Positions 1 through 6,305 of a stretch of DNA of 10,492 nt are shown here, one piece after another; the first letter of the stretch is position 1, and each line of letters begins with the position of its first letter. Below the pieces are notes generated by a model, which made no database searches, was not told where the DNA came from, and saw only the letters and a program-made list of their open reading frames with translations. The position numbers and the translations under genes were made by a program. The DNA is from Chloroflexota bacterium (lineage in GTDB: Bacteria; Chloroflexota; Anaerolineae; Promineifilales; Promineifilaceae). Where the stretch lies: NCBI GenBank assembly GCA_008501785.1, contig QQUD01000509.1:1-10492 (forward strand), given 5' to 3'.

Positions 1-268
1 CTGACTGTGGCCCATTGTAAGCAGCACCTGTCACATATTCGATGCTGTTTGCCCCAGGCACCCCTGGAAACAGTGGTGGTATGGCAGGCCCTTCACTTGC
101 TTCCAAATTGAGCACTTTCGTGTAAAGCGTAGCAAAAATTTCTGCCGACGAGAGCGCTTGGCTCAAATAACAACCATTGCGTTCAATCGTCAAATCCAAG
201 ACACGACAGCGGATGCCCTGCGCCACACGCTTGGCTTGTAGCTGCCAATCAGTATCCTCGTTTATCAT
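1..268 (-). CDS. Transketolase, N-terminal (TPP-binding) part, truncated by window edge
   Basis: The first 89 codons of a minus-strand gene are visible, starting at the ATG at 268-266. An AAGGAG ribosome binding site (280-275) sits six bases upstream. The protein begins MINEDTDWQLQAKRVAQGIR and continues with RVLDLTIERNGCYLSQALSS and AEIFATLYTKVLNL. This matches the first helices of transketolase N-terminal domains, where the family usually has a SGHPGGSLSAAEIL-like segment; here the SGH is replaced by NGCYLSQ. A Pro-rich stretch (PPLFPGVPG) and VTGAAYNGPQS follow, a variant I associate with bacterial transketolase-like subfamilies. A transketolase would move two-carbon units from xylulose 5-phosphate, the expected product of the upstream catabolic genes. 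It is the last visible gene of the operon, 68 bases after the permease stop. Whether it is a full-length enzyme or a split N-terminal subunit cannot be seen. A different TPP enzyme of the same superfamily is the main alternative. Confidence 0.75.
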   Translation of the reverse strand, partial: MINEDTDWQLQAKRVAQGIRCRVLDLTIERNGCYLSQALSSAEIFATLYTKVLNLEASEGPAIPPLFPGVPGANSIEYVTGAAYNGPQS

Positions 269-280
269 TTGATTCTCCTT

Positions 281-329
281 TGTAGATCGAATTTGTAATT
301 CGATACGCGATTTGCAAAATCGCGCTACA
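281..329. repeat. Compact three-way-junction fold-back element
   Basis: The 49 bases form a nearly fully paired structure. An outer 5-bp stem (TGTAG 281-285 with CTACA 325-329) encloses two perfect 8-bp hairpins. The first is ATCGAATT 286-293 with AATTCGAT 297-304, and the second is CGCGATTT 306-313 with AAATCGCG 317-324. Each has a 3-base loop. Only A305 is unpaired at the junction. It lies between the permease stop and the transketolase start, and its last base directly abuts the transketolase AAGGAG. There is no T-run, so it is not a typical intrinsic terminator. It may be a dispersed REP-like element or an RNA structure affecting translation or mRNA decay; its role is inferred from position only. 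Confidence 0.7.
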
Positions 330-336
330 TTTGTTG

Positions 337-1203
337 TTACTTAACCGCCCCCATCGTCATCCCTTCCACAAAGTAGCGGCGAATGCCATATGCCATAATG
401 AGCATCGGTATCATCACAATCAAACCAGCCGCCGACATTTGCTCCCAGGGAACATCCCGCTCACCAACCACATTGACCAGCCCGACAATCACGGTACGTG
501 TATCTTTTGTTGTTAAGAGAAATGCATAGAGGAATTCGTTCCAGGCCAGTAAAAACGAGAAAACGCCAGCAGTAATGATCCCCGGCAAGGCCAGTGGAAA
601 TGTCACATAGCGCAAAATACCCCATTCGGTGCATCCATCGACCATCGCGGCTTCTTCAATCTGGCTGGGCAACGTGTCAATAAAACCAAACAATAACCAC
701 ATTGCAAAAGGGATTGTGCGAGTGAGGTTTACAATCACTAGAGCAGTATAGGTGTCTAACAGTTGCAGCGTCCGAAATATGTTGAAATAAGGTAAAACCA
801 TGACAACGGGCGGGAAAAACTGTGTTGCTAACACGAGCACTAACAACAGGCGCTTAAACGGCAGCTTAAAACGAGACAATGCATAAGCGCCAGAAGTTGC
901 CAGAGGCAGCGTAATCACCACAACGGCAATACAAACAATCAAGCTGTTGATGATCAAGTTCTGAAAATCAAAAAGCTCAAATAAAATTTTGAAATTATCA
1001 AATGTTGGTTGAAATATGATCGTTGGTTTTGTCACATCTTTGGGTAGTTTAAATGCAGAGATAGATATCCAAAAGATGGGAAATGCAACAAATATAAAAA
1101 TGGCTAACAGCGAAAGAATATATCCGCCATTCCGATAAATGTCATTAAACGTAGCTTTATTTTTGGTCACTCTTTTTGTGGGCGTGCTTATTGCTGTTGT
1201 CAT
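337..1203 (-). CDS. Carbohydrate ABC transporter permease, MalG-type (CUT1)
   Basis: This is a 288-residue inner-membrane permease with about six hydrophobic segments. The first is near residues 28-50, after a Lys/Thr-rich cytoplasmic N-terminus. The ATPase-docking EAA loop is clear at about 183-207 (EEAAMVDGCTEWGILRYVTF followed by PLALPG). The end, RRYFVEGMTMGAVK, is the usual MalG-type C-terminus (FVEGLTAGAVKG-like). I chose the ATG at 1203, four bases after the preceding permease stop. The frame stays open upstream to a TTG at 1242, but that would add 13 residues and overlap the previous gene by 35 bases. Neither start has a strong ribosome binding site, so translational coupling is likely. 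With the other permease it forms the channel for the sugar delivered by the lipoprotein. No ATPase gene is present, so a shared MsmX/UgpC-like ATPase encoded elsewhere is expected. Confidence 0.93.
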   Translation of the reverse strand: MTTAISTPTKRVTKNKATFNDIYRNGGYILSLLAIFIFVAFPIFWISISAFKLPKDVTKPTIIFQPTFDNFKILFELFDFQNLIINSLIVCIAVVVITLPLATSGAYALSRFKLPFKRLLLVLVLATQFFPPVVMVLPYFNIFRTLQLLDTYTALVIVNLTRTIPFAMWLLFGFIDTLPSQIEEAAMVDGCTEWGILRYVTFPLALPGIITAGVFSFLLAWNEFLYAFLLTTKDTRTVIVGLVNVVGERDVPWEQMSAAGLIVMIPMLIMAYGIRRYFVEGMTMGAVK

Positions 1204-1207
1204 AAGA

Positions 1208-2080
1208 TTAATCGATGAGGATTCTTGAATAGAAATAGGCAAGAACCATCAAAATTATGGTTAAAATGATTGAAAGGGCAGAAGCATAGCCCATATCAAA
1301 AATTTGGAACCCTACTCGGAAAATGTAGTAATTTAAAATTTCAGTTGCGCGACCTGGCCCGCCTGCTGTCATGGTATGCACCACATCAAACACGCGAATG
1401 CTAAACAAGGTCACAAGCAAGACCATCACCAAAATCATGGGGCGTAACAAGGGAAATGTGATGCTCCAAAAGATTCGGACCGGTTTAGCGCCATCTACAC
1501 GGGCTGCCTCGAATATTTCGGGTGAAATATTGTTCAATGCGCCCAAAATCATCAGCCCACACAGCGGCCCCCACGACCAAAAAATTGGAACCGAAATCCA
1601 AAATAGCGCCGTACCAGGATTTGCCAACCACAACGTTTCTTGCACGGCTGGAATTGGAATGAGGAAGTCAATAATGGTGTCTAAAATGCCTTGCCCTTCA
1701 AGCAGCATGAAACGGAATGAATACCCTCTTAACACCAGGCTGATGGCAAAAGGAAAAATGAGCAATGATTTGATGATGCCGCTGGCCCAATTTGTCTTTT
1801 GTAAGACGATGGCACAAAAAAGACCAATGGCGACGGAGAAAAATACAGTGATGACAGTGTACCAAAAAGTGACGAGTACTGAATTCCAAAAGTCAACATC
1901 TTTAAATGCACGAATGTAGTTTTCGAGACCGATATAACCTAATGGTTCCTTTGACCGGGTAATCTGCCATTCTTGAAAACTTAAATTAATGACTGAAAAA
2001 ACAGGCAGAATTGTGGTGAGAATAATCGCAAAAAAACCCGGGAAAAGGAACAGGTATGCGGCCGAATTTGCACGCCTCAT
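1208..2080 (-). CDS. Carbohydrate ABC transporter permease, MalF-type (CUT1)
   Basis: This is a 290-residue integral membrane protein. It starts with a short basic N-terminus (MRRANSAAYLFLFPGFFAII), the usual beginning of MalF-type CUT1 permeases. About six hydrophobic segments follow. The EAA loop is at residues 191-210 (EAARVDGAKPVRIFWSITFP). The conserved TAGGPGRATEILNYYIF near 238-254 is typical of MalF/UgpA-type subunits. The ATG at 2080 is preceded by a near-perfect AAGGAGG, so the start is secure. The stop is four bases before the chosen start of the second permease. The gene follows the binding-protein gene after a 194-base gap holding two fold-back repeats, the usual place where expression of binding protein and membrane subunits is set apart. 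The imported substrate cannot be read from the sequence; the neighbours suggest a sugar acid or lactone. Confidence 0.93.
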   Translation of the reverse strand: MRRANSAAYLFLFPGFFAIILTTILPVFSVINLSFQEWQITRSKEPLGYIGLENYIRAFKDVDFWNSVLVTFWYTVITVFFSVAIGLFCAIVLQKTNWASGIIKSLLIFPFAISLVLRGYSFRFMLLEGQGILDTIIDFLIPIPAVQETLWLANPGTALFWISVPIFWSWGPLCGLMILGALNNISPEIFEAARVDGAKPVRIFWSITFPLLRPMILVMVLLVTLFSIRVFDVVHTMTAGGPGRATEILNYYIFRVGFQIFDMGYASALSIILTIILMVLAYFYSRILID

Positions 2081-2101
2081 ATGTCCTCCTTGTAACTTAG
2101 G

Positions 2102-2197
2102 AACCGTCTAAAAATTACTTCCTGTTTTGGAGTGGAGGCTTTAGCCGGGTCTGCTCCGGCTAAAGCCTCCACTCCGGGAACTTGATTTTGGACGATT
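2102..2197. repeat. Long fold-back intergenic repeat with perfect 20-bp stem
   Basis: A perfect 20-bp inverted repeat (2129-2148 with 2156-2175, starting GGAGTGGAGGCTTTAGCCGG) has a 7-base loop, GTCTGCT. An outer arm, CGTCTAAAA (2105-2113), pairs with TTTTGGACG (2186-2194) with one G-T wobble. The whole unit therefore folds into one hairpin with a large internal loop. It lies in the 194-base gap after the binding-protein gene and has no open frame or T-run. It looks like a MITE/REP-type dispersed element. In the mRNA it could protect the upstream binding-protein message from 3' decay, which is an inference. Confidence 0.75.
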
Positions 2198-2221
2198 ACT
2201 TATACGTTTAGTAGGCCTAAC

Positions 2222-2248
2222 CTGCCGGAGGTGCTGCACCTCCGGCAG
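2222..2248. repeat. GC-rich hairpin, 12-bp stem, downstream of binding-protein gene
   Basis: CTGCCGGAGGTG (2222-2233) pairs perfectly with CACCTCCGGCAG (2237-2248) around the 3-base loop CTG. It sits 27 bases past the lipoprotein stop on the minus strand. No T-run follows in the direction of transcription, so it is better read as a REP-like mRNA-stabilising hairpin or attenuator than as a complete terminator. It is unrelated in sequence to the larger fold-back next to it. Confidence 0.65.
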
Positions 2249-2274
2249 ATTAAAGTTGTTTACGAACAATTCAC

Positions 2275-3789
2275 CTAGTTGTCATACCGACCAGAGCGTT
2301 CCATGATCGCTTCTACATCAGCGGCTGCTTTGTTGAGAATGGCCGTAACATCACCGCCGGTAGCGATTTCAGTCATTGCCGCTTCAAGCACGACGCTCAC
2401 TTCGGGGAACTCGATGTAAACGAGTTCAGGAGTCGCACTTGAATAGGCGTCACCCATTGCTTGGCTAAATCCATTGTTTGCGTCTGGCCCATTGGCTTCT
2501 GCACTAAACAATGATGACAAACGATTGGCCACAACTGTATTGCGGGTTGGGTCATCTTTGGCCGTAATGACTTGTAAATCAAGGTCTGGATTTGTCATCC
2601 ATTTGATCCATTCAAGTGAGGCTTCTTTGTTGTTGGAGCTAGCAGAAATGCCCATTGGCCATGCCATGGAGATGGGGGAGCCACCTTTGCTTGGGCCTGG
2701 GATAGCGGATGTGAACCCAACATTTTCGCGCACAATGGCTTCCGACGTGTCTTCACGGGTAAAGATATTGTATGACCAGGACCATCCAATCGCCATTGCC
2801 GCTTCACCGGATGCAAATGAATTGCGCATATCGGCTTCGTTGTAGGTTGGCGCACCGGCAGGGGCATATTCTAAAAGCCCTTGATAAAATTCAGTTGCTT
2901 CAATACCGGCTGCATTGTTGAAGATTGGACGCCAATTATCATCAAACAGGTCCGTACCGTTTGTGCGTAAGAAATTTGTCCACACCATTAAGTTGATACC
3001 ACCACCTTGATTGGCCCAGTTCATGGTGATGCCATTTGTGCTATTGTCGGCTTCATTGATAATGCGTGCGGCATCTTCTAATTCAGCCCATGTGGTCGGC
3101 ACGTCTAACCCCAATTCTTCAAAAATGTCTTCACGATAGTACATCATCATGACGTGTGATCGAACGGGAATGCCGTATGTGACACCGTCGATTGTGGCAA
3201 TTTGACGGGATGAGTTTGGATAATCTAAGAGGTTGGTGTCGATTTGATCGCTGTATGTTTCGATGGGTTCGAGGAATTGAGCGAGTGATGGTCCCCAGGT
3301 TCCGAAGTAAATTGTTGTGTCCCAACTGCCAGGGTTGCCAACACTTTCGGTAACAATTTTTTCACGTAATCCACCCAGAGGATCGTTGGTGAATGTGACA
3401 TCGATGCCGGTGAGTTCTTTAAATTCGGCTGTGCTGTCTGCCCACGCTGCAAATTGGGCGGCGGCGGGACAGCAAATCAAGAATGTCAGTTCGGTGCCGT
3501 CATATGGCTTGCCGGGGAGCAATCCGTATGGCAGTTCTTCTTCCATGGCTGCTTCTACTTCGACAACGCGAGTCACTTCAACTTCAACCATTTCGCCTTC
3601 AACTTCTTCAATGACGGTTTCGACAACGGTTTCCACAACGGTCTCTGTGACAACCCGTGTCACTTCTACTTCTTGGACAATTGTTTCTGGTGTTCCCCCA
3701 CAGGCAACCACCACCAATGTGAGAAATAGTAAAGCGGTCAACAAAAATGGCAGATTGAAATTTTTTCTAAATAACCAATTCTTCTTCAT
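2275..3789 (-). CDS. Sugar ABC transporter substrate-binding lipoprotein (CUT1, SBP_bac_1-like)
   Basis: This 504-residue extracytoplasmic lipoprotein captures the sugar for the two permeases. A basic start (MKKNWLFRKN) and a hydrophobic core lead to the lipobox LVVVAC with the lipid-carrying Cys at residue 30. Residues about 36-86 are a low-complexity Val/Glu/Thr linker containing VEVTRVV twice (41-47 and 70-76), probably a tether lifting the binding domain off the membrane. The rest is a type I binding-protein fold. Recognisable parts are EFKELTGIDVTFTNDP, DGVTYGIPVRSHVMMMYYRE, FEELGLDVPTTWAELEDAAR and FASGEAAMAIGWSW. It is longer than many CUT1 binding proteins mainly because of the linker. 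The ATG at 3789 follows an AGGAG about nine bases upstream. It is 67 bases after the ulaE-like gene and followed by two hairpins. The ligand is unknown; the operon suggests a sugar acid or lactone. Confidence 0.93.
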   Translation of the reverse strand: MKKNWLFRKNFNLPFLLTALLFLTLVVVACGGTPETIVQEVEVTRVVTETVVETVVETVIEEVEGEMVEVEVTRVVEVEAAMEEELPYGLLPGKPYDGTELTFLICCPAAAQFAAWADSTAEFKELTGIDVTFTNDPLGGLREKIVTESVGNPGSWDTTIYFGTWGPSLAQFLEPIETYSDQIDTNLLDYPNSSRQIATIDGVTYGIPVRSHVMMMYYREDIFEELGLDVPTTWAELEDAARIINEADNSTNGITMNWANQGGGINLMVWTNFLRTNGTDLFDDNWRPIFNNAAGIEATEFYQGLLEYAPAGAPTYNEADMRNSFASGEAAMAIGWSWSYNIFTREDTSEAIVRENVGFTSAIPGPSKGGSPISMAWPMGISASSNNKEASLEWIKWMTNPDLDLQVITAKDDPTRNTVVANRLSSLFSAEANGPDANNGFSQAMGDAYSSATPELVYIEFPEVSVVLEAAMTEIATGGDVTAILNKAAADVEAIMERSGRYDN

Positions 3790-3822
3790 GTTTTCTCTCC
3801 TAACAATTGACTTCTATGGATT

Positions 3823-3843
3823 TGATAAAAATGTGTGATAAAA
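3823..3843. repeat. Direct repeat TGATAAAA before the binding-protein gene
   Basis: Two exact copies of TGATAAAA (3823-3830 and 3836-3843) lie 13 bases apart in the short gap between the epimerase-like gene and the lipoprotein gene. Read along the operon they are TTTTATCA repeats, 34 bases or more upstream of the lipoprotein start. They might mark an internal promoter or a protein site, but no convincing -35/-10 pair is visible, and chance in an AT-rich gap is possible. Confidence 0.3.
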
Positions 3844-3856
3844 TGGTCCATGTGGT

Positions 3857-4729
3857 TCATGTCATGGGCATCCCTCCTTCCTCTTCCACGTTTATTAAAC
3901 TGCCAGCCTTCATTTTGTTTAGAATCCAATCTTTTGAGGTGGCAACGATTTGGATAGCATCAGGTGCGTTGTCATTCCACATCTCGAGTGTGAATGGGCC
4001 GCTGTAATTCATGTTTGCCAGTGTTTGAAATGCGTCTGCAAATGGGACGGTTCCGTTTCCGAATTGTACTCTGCGAAATGAACCGGGGGTGGTGTCTTTT
4101 AGATGGATGCCAATGATGTGATTTTTGCTAAGTTGGAGTTGTGTGCAAACGTCGAGATGGTTGGCTGAAAGGTTTCCGATATCAGGGTAAAGTTTCAGCC
4201 AGGGTGATTGGGCGGCTCGGATGAATTCCATTGCCGTGTCAAGTGAGAGGATGTCTTCTCCATCCATATTTTCCAGGCCAAGCATGACACCAGCTTGACT
4301 TGCCCAATACACGCCCTGCTGTAAGCCTTTACAAAAGCGTTCACGCGTTTGTGGATGATGTGGCTCATCAAAAACATAGTATCCGGCTAGTTGAATGACG
4401 CGAATGCCGATATCAACAGCGAAGTCGATGGCTTTTTTGAGGATGTTGCGGGCTTGACGCCGGATTGTGGGGGAAGCGCTGCCAAGTGGGTAGGTGCGAT
4501 GAGCGCTGAGGACGATGTTGTAGATGGGGATGCCAGTGTTGTTGATGGCTTTGCGCAGGCTGGCGCGTTGTGTTGGTGACCAATCTAGACGGCTTAATCT
4601 TTCGGGAGTAGCGTCGATGGCAATTTCCATGAAGTCGAAGTGGAGGGAAACGGCCGTTTCCAACCGCTCCTCCCAGCCCAACGCAGAAGAAAACGCTTTT
4701 TCGTAAATACCAATCTTTGGGACCGTCAT
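3857..4729 (-). CDS. ulaE: L-ribulose-5-phosphate (L-xylulose-5-phosphate) 3-epimerase, UlaE/SgbU-like
   Basis: This is a 290-residue cytoplasmic TIM-barrel (xylose isomerase-like) enzyme expected to convert L-xylulose 5-phosphate to L-ribulose 5-phosphate. It aligns from end to end with E. coli UlaE (284 residues) as I recall that sequence: GIYEKA near the start, RLSRLDWSPTQR at 44-55, LSAHRTYPLGS at 74-84, DIGIRVIQLAGY at 106-117 and KLYPDIGNLSA at 179-189. The four metal-binding residues of the family fall in place as E153, D183, H209 (HLKDT) and E249 (LEMW). Its ATG overlaps the stop of the upstream ulaD-like gene as ATGA (4729-4726), so the two are probably translationally coupled, as expected for consecutive pathway steps. 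The C-terminal tail is slightly long and ends EEEGGMPMT. The fold and family are firm. The exact substrate depends on what the altered UlaD homologue makes. Confidence 0.9.
   Translation of the reverse strand: MTVPKIGIYEKAFSSALGWEERLETAVSLHFDFMEIAIDATPERLSRLDWSPTQRASLRKAINNTGIPIYNIVLSAHRTYPLGSASPTIRRQARNILKKAIDFAVDIGIRVIQLAGYYVFDEPHHPQTRERFCKGLQQGVYWASQAGVMLGLENMDGEDILSLDTAMEFIRAAQSPWLKLYPDIGNLSANHLDVCTQLQLSKNHIIGIHLKDTTPGSFRRVQFGNGTVPFADAFQTLANMNYSGPFTLEMWNDNAPDAIQIVATSKDWILNKMKAGSLINVEEEGGMPMT
4646..4661. repeat. 16-bp palindrome centred on ACGGCCGT, inside ulaE
   Basis: GGAAACGGCCGTTTCC is a perfect 16-bp palindrome and the longest of six ACGGCCGT sites in the window. It encodes the E-T-A-V-S stretch near residue 25 of the epimerase. 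Confidence 0.7.
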
Positions 4730-5370
4730 GATCGTATCGCTTCGCTAAATTGGCGAGCTGCTGACAGTGGGTCAGGGGCATTGCGAATGGCGCGGCCAGC
4801 AATAATGACAAAAATGGGATGCTGCTTGAGTATGGCTATATCTTCTAATGTGATGCCTCCGGTTACGGTCACTTTGAAGCCCATGTCGGCTAACGTGTGA
4901 ATCGTGTCAAAATCTGATTGCTGCCACCTTTTGCTGACGCTGTTGGCTTCTTGGGAGTGGTGCAGCACAACTTGAGTAATGCCGAGTTCTCGCCATTGGC
5001 GAGCTTGTGCGAGTGTCCAGTTGTTGTTGAGTTCGATTTGGACGTCGCCGTTGTGGAGGTGGGATTGGTGAGTAACGGCCGTTATCGTCTCCAACGACGC
5101 ATCACTCACCACACTCACCCAATTCGCGCCCGCTTCAAAACAGAGTAGCGCAATCAGTCCCCCCGCCTTGATAATGCGTACATCAGCCAAAATGATGTGG
5201 TCTGGGTACAAAGTACGCATCATGCGTACTGCATTCATGCCTTCTGCCAGACACAACACAGTGCCAACCTCAATCACATCAATGTAAGGAAATGTTAATT
5301 GGGTGATATGGAGTGCAGATTGTAAATCTACATTATCCAATGCCAATTGCAGTTTAGGCAGATTTTCCAT
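4726..5370 (-). CDS. ulaD: 3-keto-L-gulonate-6-phosphate decarboxylase homologue (UlaD-like, OMPDC superfamily) with altered catalytic motif
   Basis: This 214-residue protein matches the length and layout of E. coli UlaD (216 residues), the Mg-dependent enzyme that decarboxylates 3-keto-L-gulonate 6-phosphate to L-xylulose 5-phosphate. Conserved parts are LQLALDN (7-13), IEVGT (33-37), FEAGANWVSVV (78-88), GDVQIEL (108-114), DMGFKVTVTGG (162-172) and IIAGRAIR (189-196). The positions matching UlaD E33, D62, E112, H136, T169 and R192 are kept as E34, D63, E113, H137, T170 and R193. However, the superfamily DxKxxD motif reads D63-V-R65-I-I-K68, so both the Lys and the second Asp are replaced. 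The position matching UlaD R139 is Gln140. The gene starts five bases after the lactonase-like stop, has only a weak ribosome binding site, and overlaps ulaE by four bases. Family assignment is firm. Activity as a true KGP decarboxylase is in doubt; a hexulose-phosphate-synthase-like or other reaction is possible. Confidence 0.85.
   Translation of the reverse strand: MENLPKLQLALDNVDLQSALHITQLTFPYIDVIEVGTVLCLAEGMNAVRMMRTLYPDHIILADVRIIKAGGLIALLCFEAGANWVSVVSDASLETITAVTHQSHLHNGDVQIELNNNWTLAQARQWRELGITQVVLHHSQEANSVSKRWQQSDFDTIHTLADMGFKVTVTGGITLEDIAILKQHPIFVIIAGRAIRNAPDPLSAARQFSEAIRS
5073..5084. repeat. 12-bp palindrome TAACGGCCGTTA inside ulaD
   Basis: This copy of the palindrome encodes I-T-A-V-T at residues 96-100 of the decarboxylase-like protein, in the same codon phase (ACG GCC GTT) as the other coding copies. 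Confidence 0.7.
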
Positions 5371-5375
5371 GTGGG

Positions 5376-6305
5376 TTACTTCACCATTGAATAAATTCTG
5401 GCCGGATTATTGAGCATAAAGTTGTCGAGTGTTTCTTCAGAAAAACCTTCCTCAATCAGGCGAGGTAAGAAGCGCTGCTTAATCCAGTTGAAGCCCGGTC
5501 CATATCCATAAACCTTATGGTGTGAACGTCGCCCCATATCATTTGACAGCATAATCTTTTTCTCAAACCCATCTGCCACAAGCTGCCGCAGCAAGTCAAC
5601 ACGCATACTGTCCGGATAATATTTTGCCTTTCCTGGCCCGTCGTAAATGATGTAAACACCCTTTTCCAGCATCTTGCGGTGATACCAGAGGTCAGGAAGG
5701 CGGTCTACATGGGCAATAATCATGCGCTCCATGTTAAAATTTTCGCTTTCAACAATCTCTGTTTGCTCAATGCCCATCGTGCCAGATGTGGTGTGCGTGT
5801 GCATACAAACGCCCGTTTCGGTGGCAGCACGGGCCGCTGCACGCAGCACCTTTTCTTCATTCGGCGTGATGTGCAAGTAAGCTGTGCCAGCTTTTACCCA
5901 GCCAGCCTTTACGTCAGTGCCATCCATGCCTATTGTAATTTCGTGAATCATGCGCTCGGCGATTTGGTCAATGGTTAAGTCGCTCACTTCTTCCGTCATT
6001 AAGCCATGTTCTTCACAAATATAGCCAGTGCAAGCGACGACATGCACGCCAGATTTTTGAGAAGCTTCGACCATACCTGGGGTGTTGCGCCCCCATGATT
6101 GTGGGGTGGTTTCGATAATGCAGCCACCATCAATGACTTTAAATTCTTGCAGCATTTGGATCGCTTTTTCAACGCTGTCTAGGTGATGACCTGCTTCAGC
6201 TTTGGATCCTTTTCCTTTGGGATTGGTCAAAATATGTTCGTGGGCCATGGTGAAGCCCAATTCAGACGCGTCAATATCTCCAAGGACAGTTCGTACTTTT
6301 GGCAT
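5376..6305 (-). CDS. Phosphotriesterase-family (COG1735) metal-dependent hydrolase, putative sugar-lactone(-phosphate) lactonase
   Basis: This 309-residue amidohydrolase-superfamily protein carries the binuclear metal centre of the phosphotriesterase (PTE) family. Numbered from the chosen start, it has the H-x-H pair H22 and H24 in MAHEHILTN, the bridging, probably carboxylated K138 in KAGWVKAGT, H171 in MHTHTTSGT, H199 in IIAHVDRLPD and D256 in MLSNDMGRRS. I chose the ATG at 6305 because AAGGA lies eight bases upstream; an in-frame ATG at 6311 would leave only two bases. PTE-family lactonases acting on phosphorylated five-carbon aldono-lactones are known from mycoplasmas. As the first gene of an ula-like operon it probably opens a lactone, replacing the metallo-beta-lactamase-type UlaG, which is absent here. 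The promoter about 80-100 bases upstream and a candidate operator should control it. Paraoxon-type activity is not implied; the precise substrate is unknown. Confidence 0.87.
   Translation of the reverse strand: MPKVRTVLGDIDASELGFTMAHEHILTNPKGKGSKAEAGHHLDSVEKAIQMLQEFKVIDGGCIIETTPQSWGRNTPGMVEASQKSGVHVVACTGYICEEHGLMTEEVSDLTIDQIAERMIHEITIGMDGTDVKAGWVKAGTAYLHITPNEEKVLRAAARAATETGVCMHTHTTSGTMGIEQTEIVESENFNMERMIIAHVDRLPDLWYHRKMLEKGVYIIYDGPGKAKYYPDSMRVDLLRQLVADGFEKKIMLSNDMGRRSHHKVYGYGPGFNWIKQRFLPRLIEEGFSEETLDNFMLNNPARIYSMVK

Noticed and set aside
331..516. Small plus-strand open frame opposite the MalG-type permease C-terminus
   Set aside because: It is antisense to the conserved end of the permease, and its product is a low-complexity His/Asn-rich reading.
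1371..1919. Plus-strand open frame of 182 codons opposite the MalF-type permease
   Set aside because: It lies wholly inside a clear permease gene on the other strand and has no domain or plausible start context.
2129..2248. Fold-back repeats as ends of an insertion sequence
   Set aside because: The arms are adjacent with only short loops and no transposase frame between them, so they are at most non-autonomous or REP-like elements.
3573..3684. Short repeats that might suggest a CRISPR or minisatellite
   Set aside because: They are codon repeats encoding the Val/Glu/Thr tether. There are no equal spacers and the frame runs through.
3317..3838. Plus-strand open frame of 173 codons opposite the binding-protein gene
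   Set aside because: It is antisense to the lipoprotein N-terminus. Its Ser/Thr-rich product is the mirror of the repetitive linker codons, and there is no ribosome binding site or recognisable domain.
4413..4811. Minus-strand open frame of 132 codons spanning the ulaD/ulaE junction
   Set aside because: It is in an alternate frame of two well-recognised enzymes; its His/Pro/Gln-rich composition is typical of an out-of-frame reading.
4726..5370. UlaD-like gene as a pseudogene
   Set aside because: The frame is intact at full family length, most active-site positions are conserved, and the ATGA coupling to ulaE is kept. The motif change looks like divergence rather than decay.
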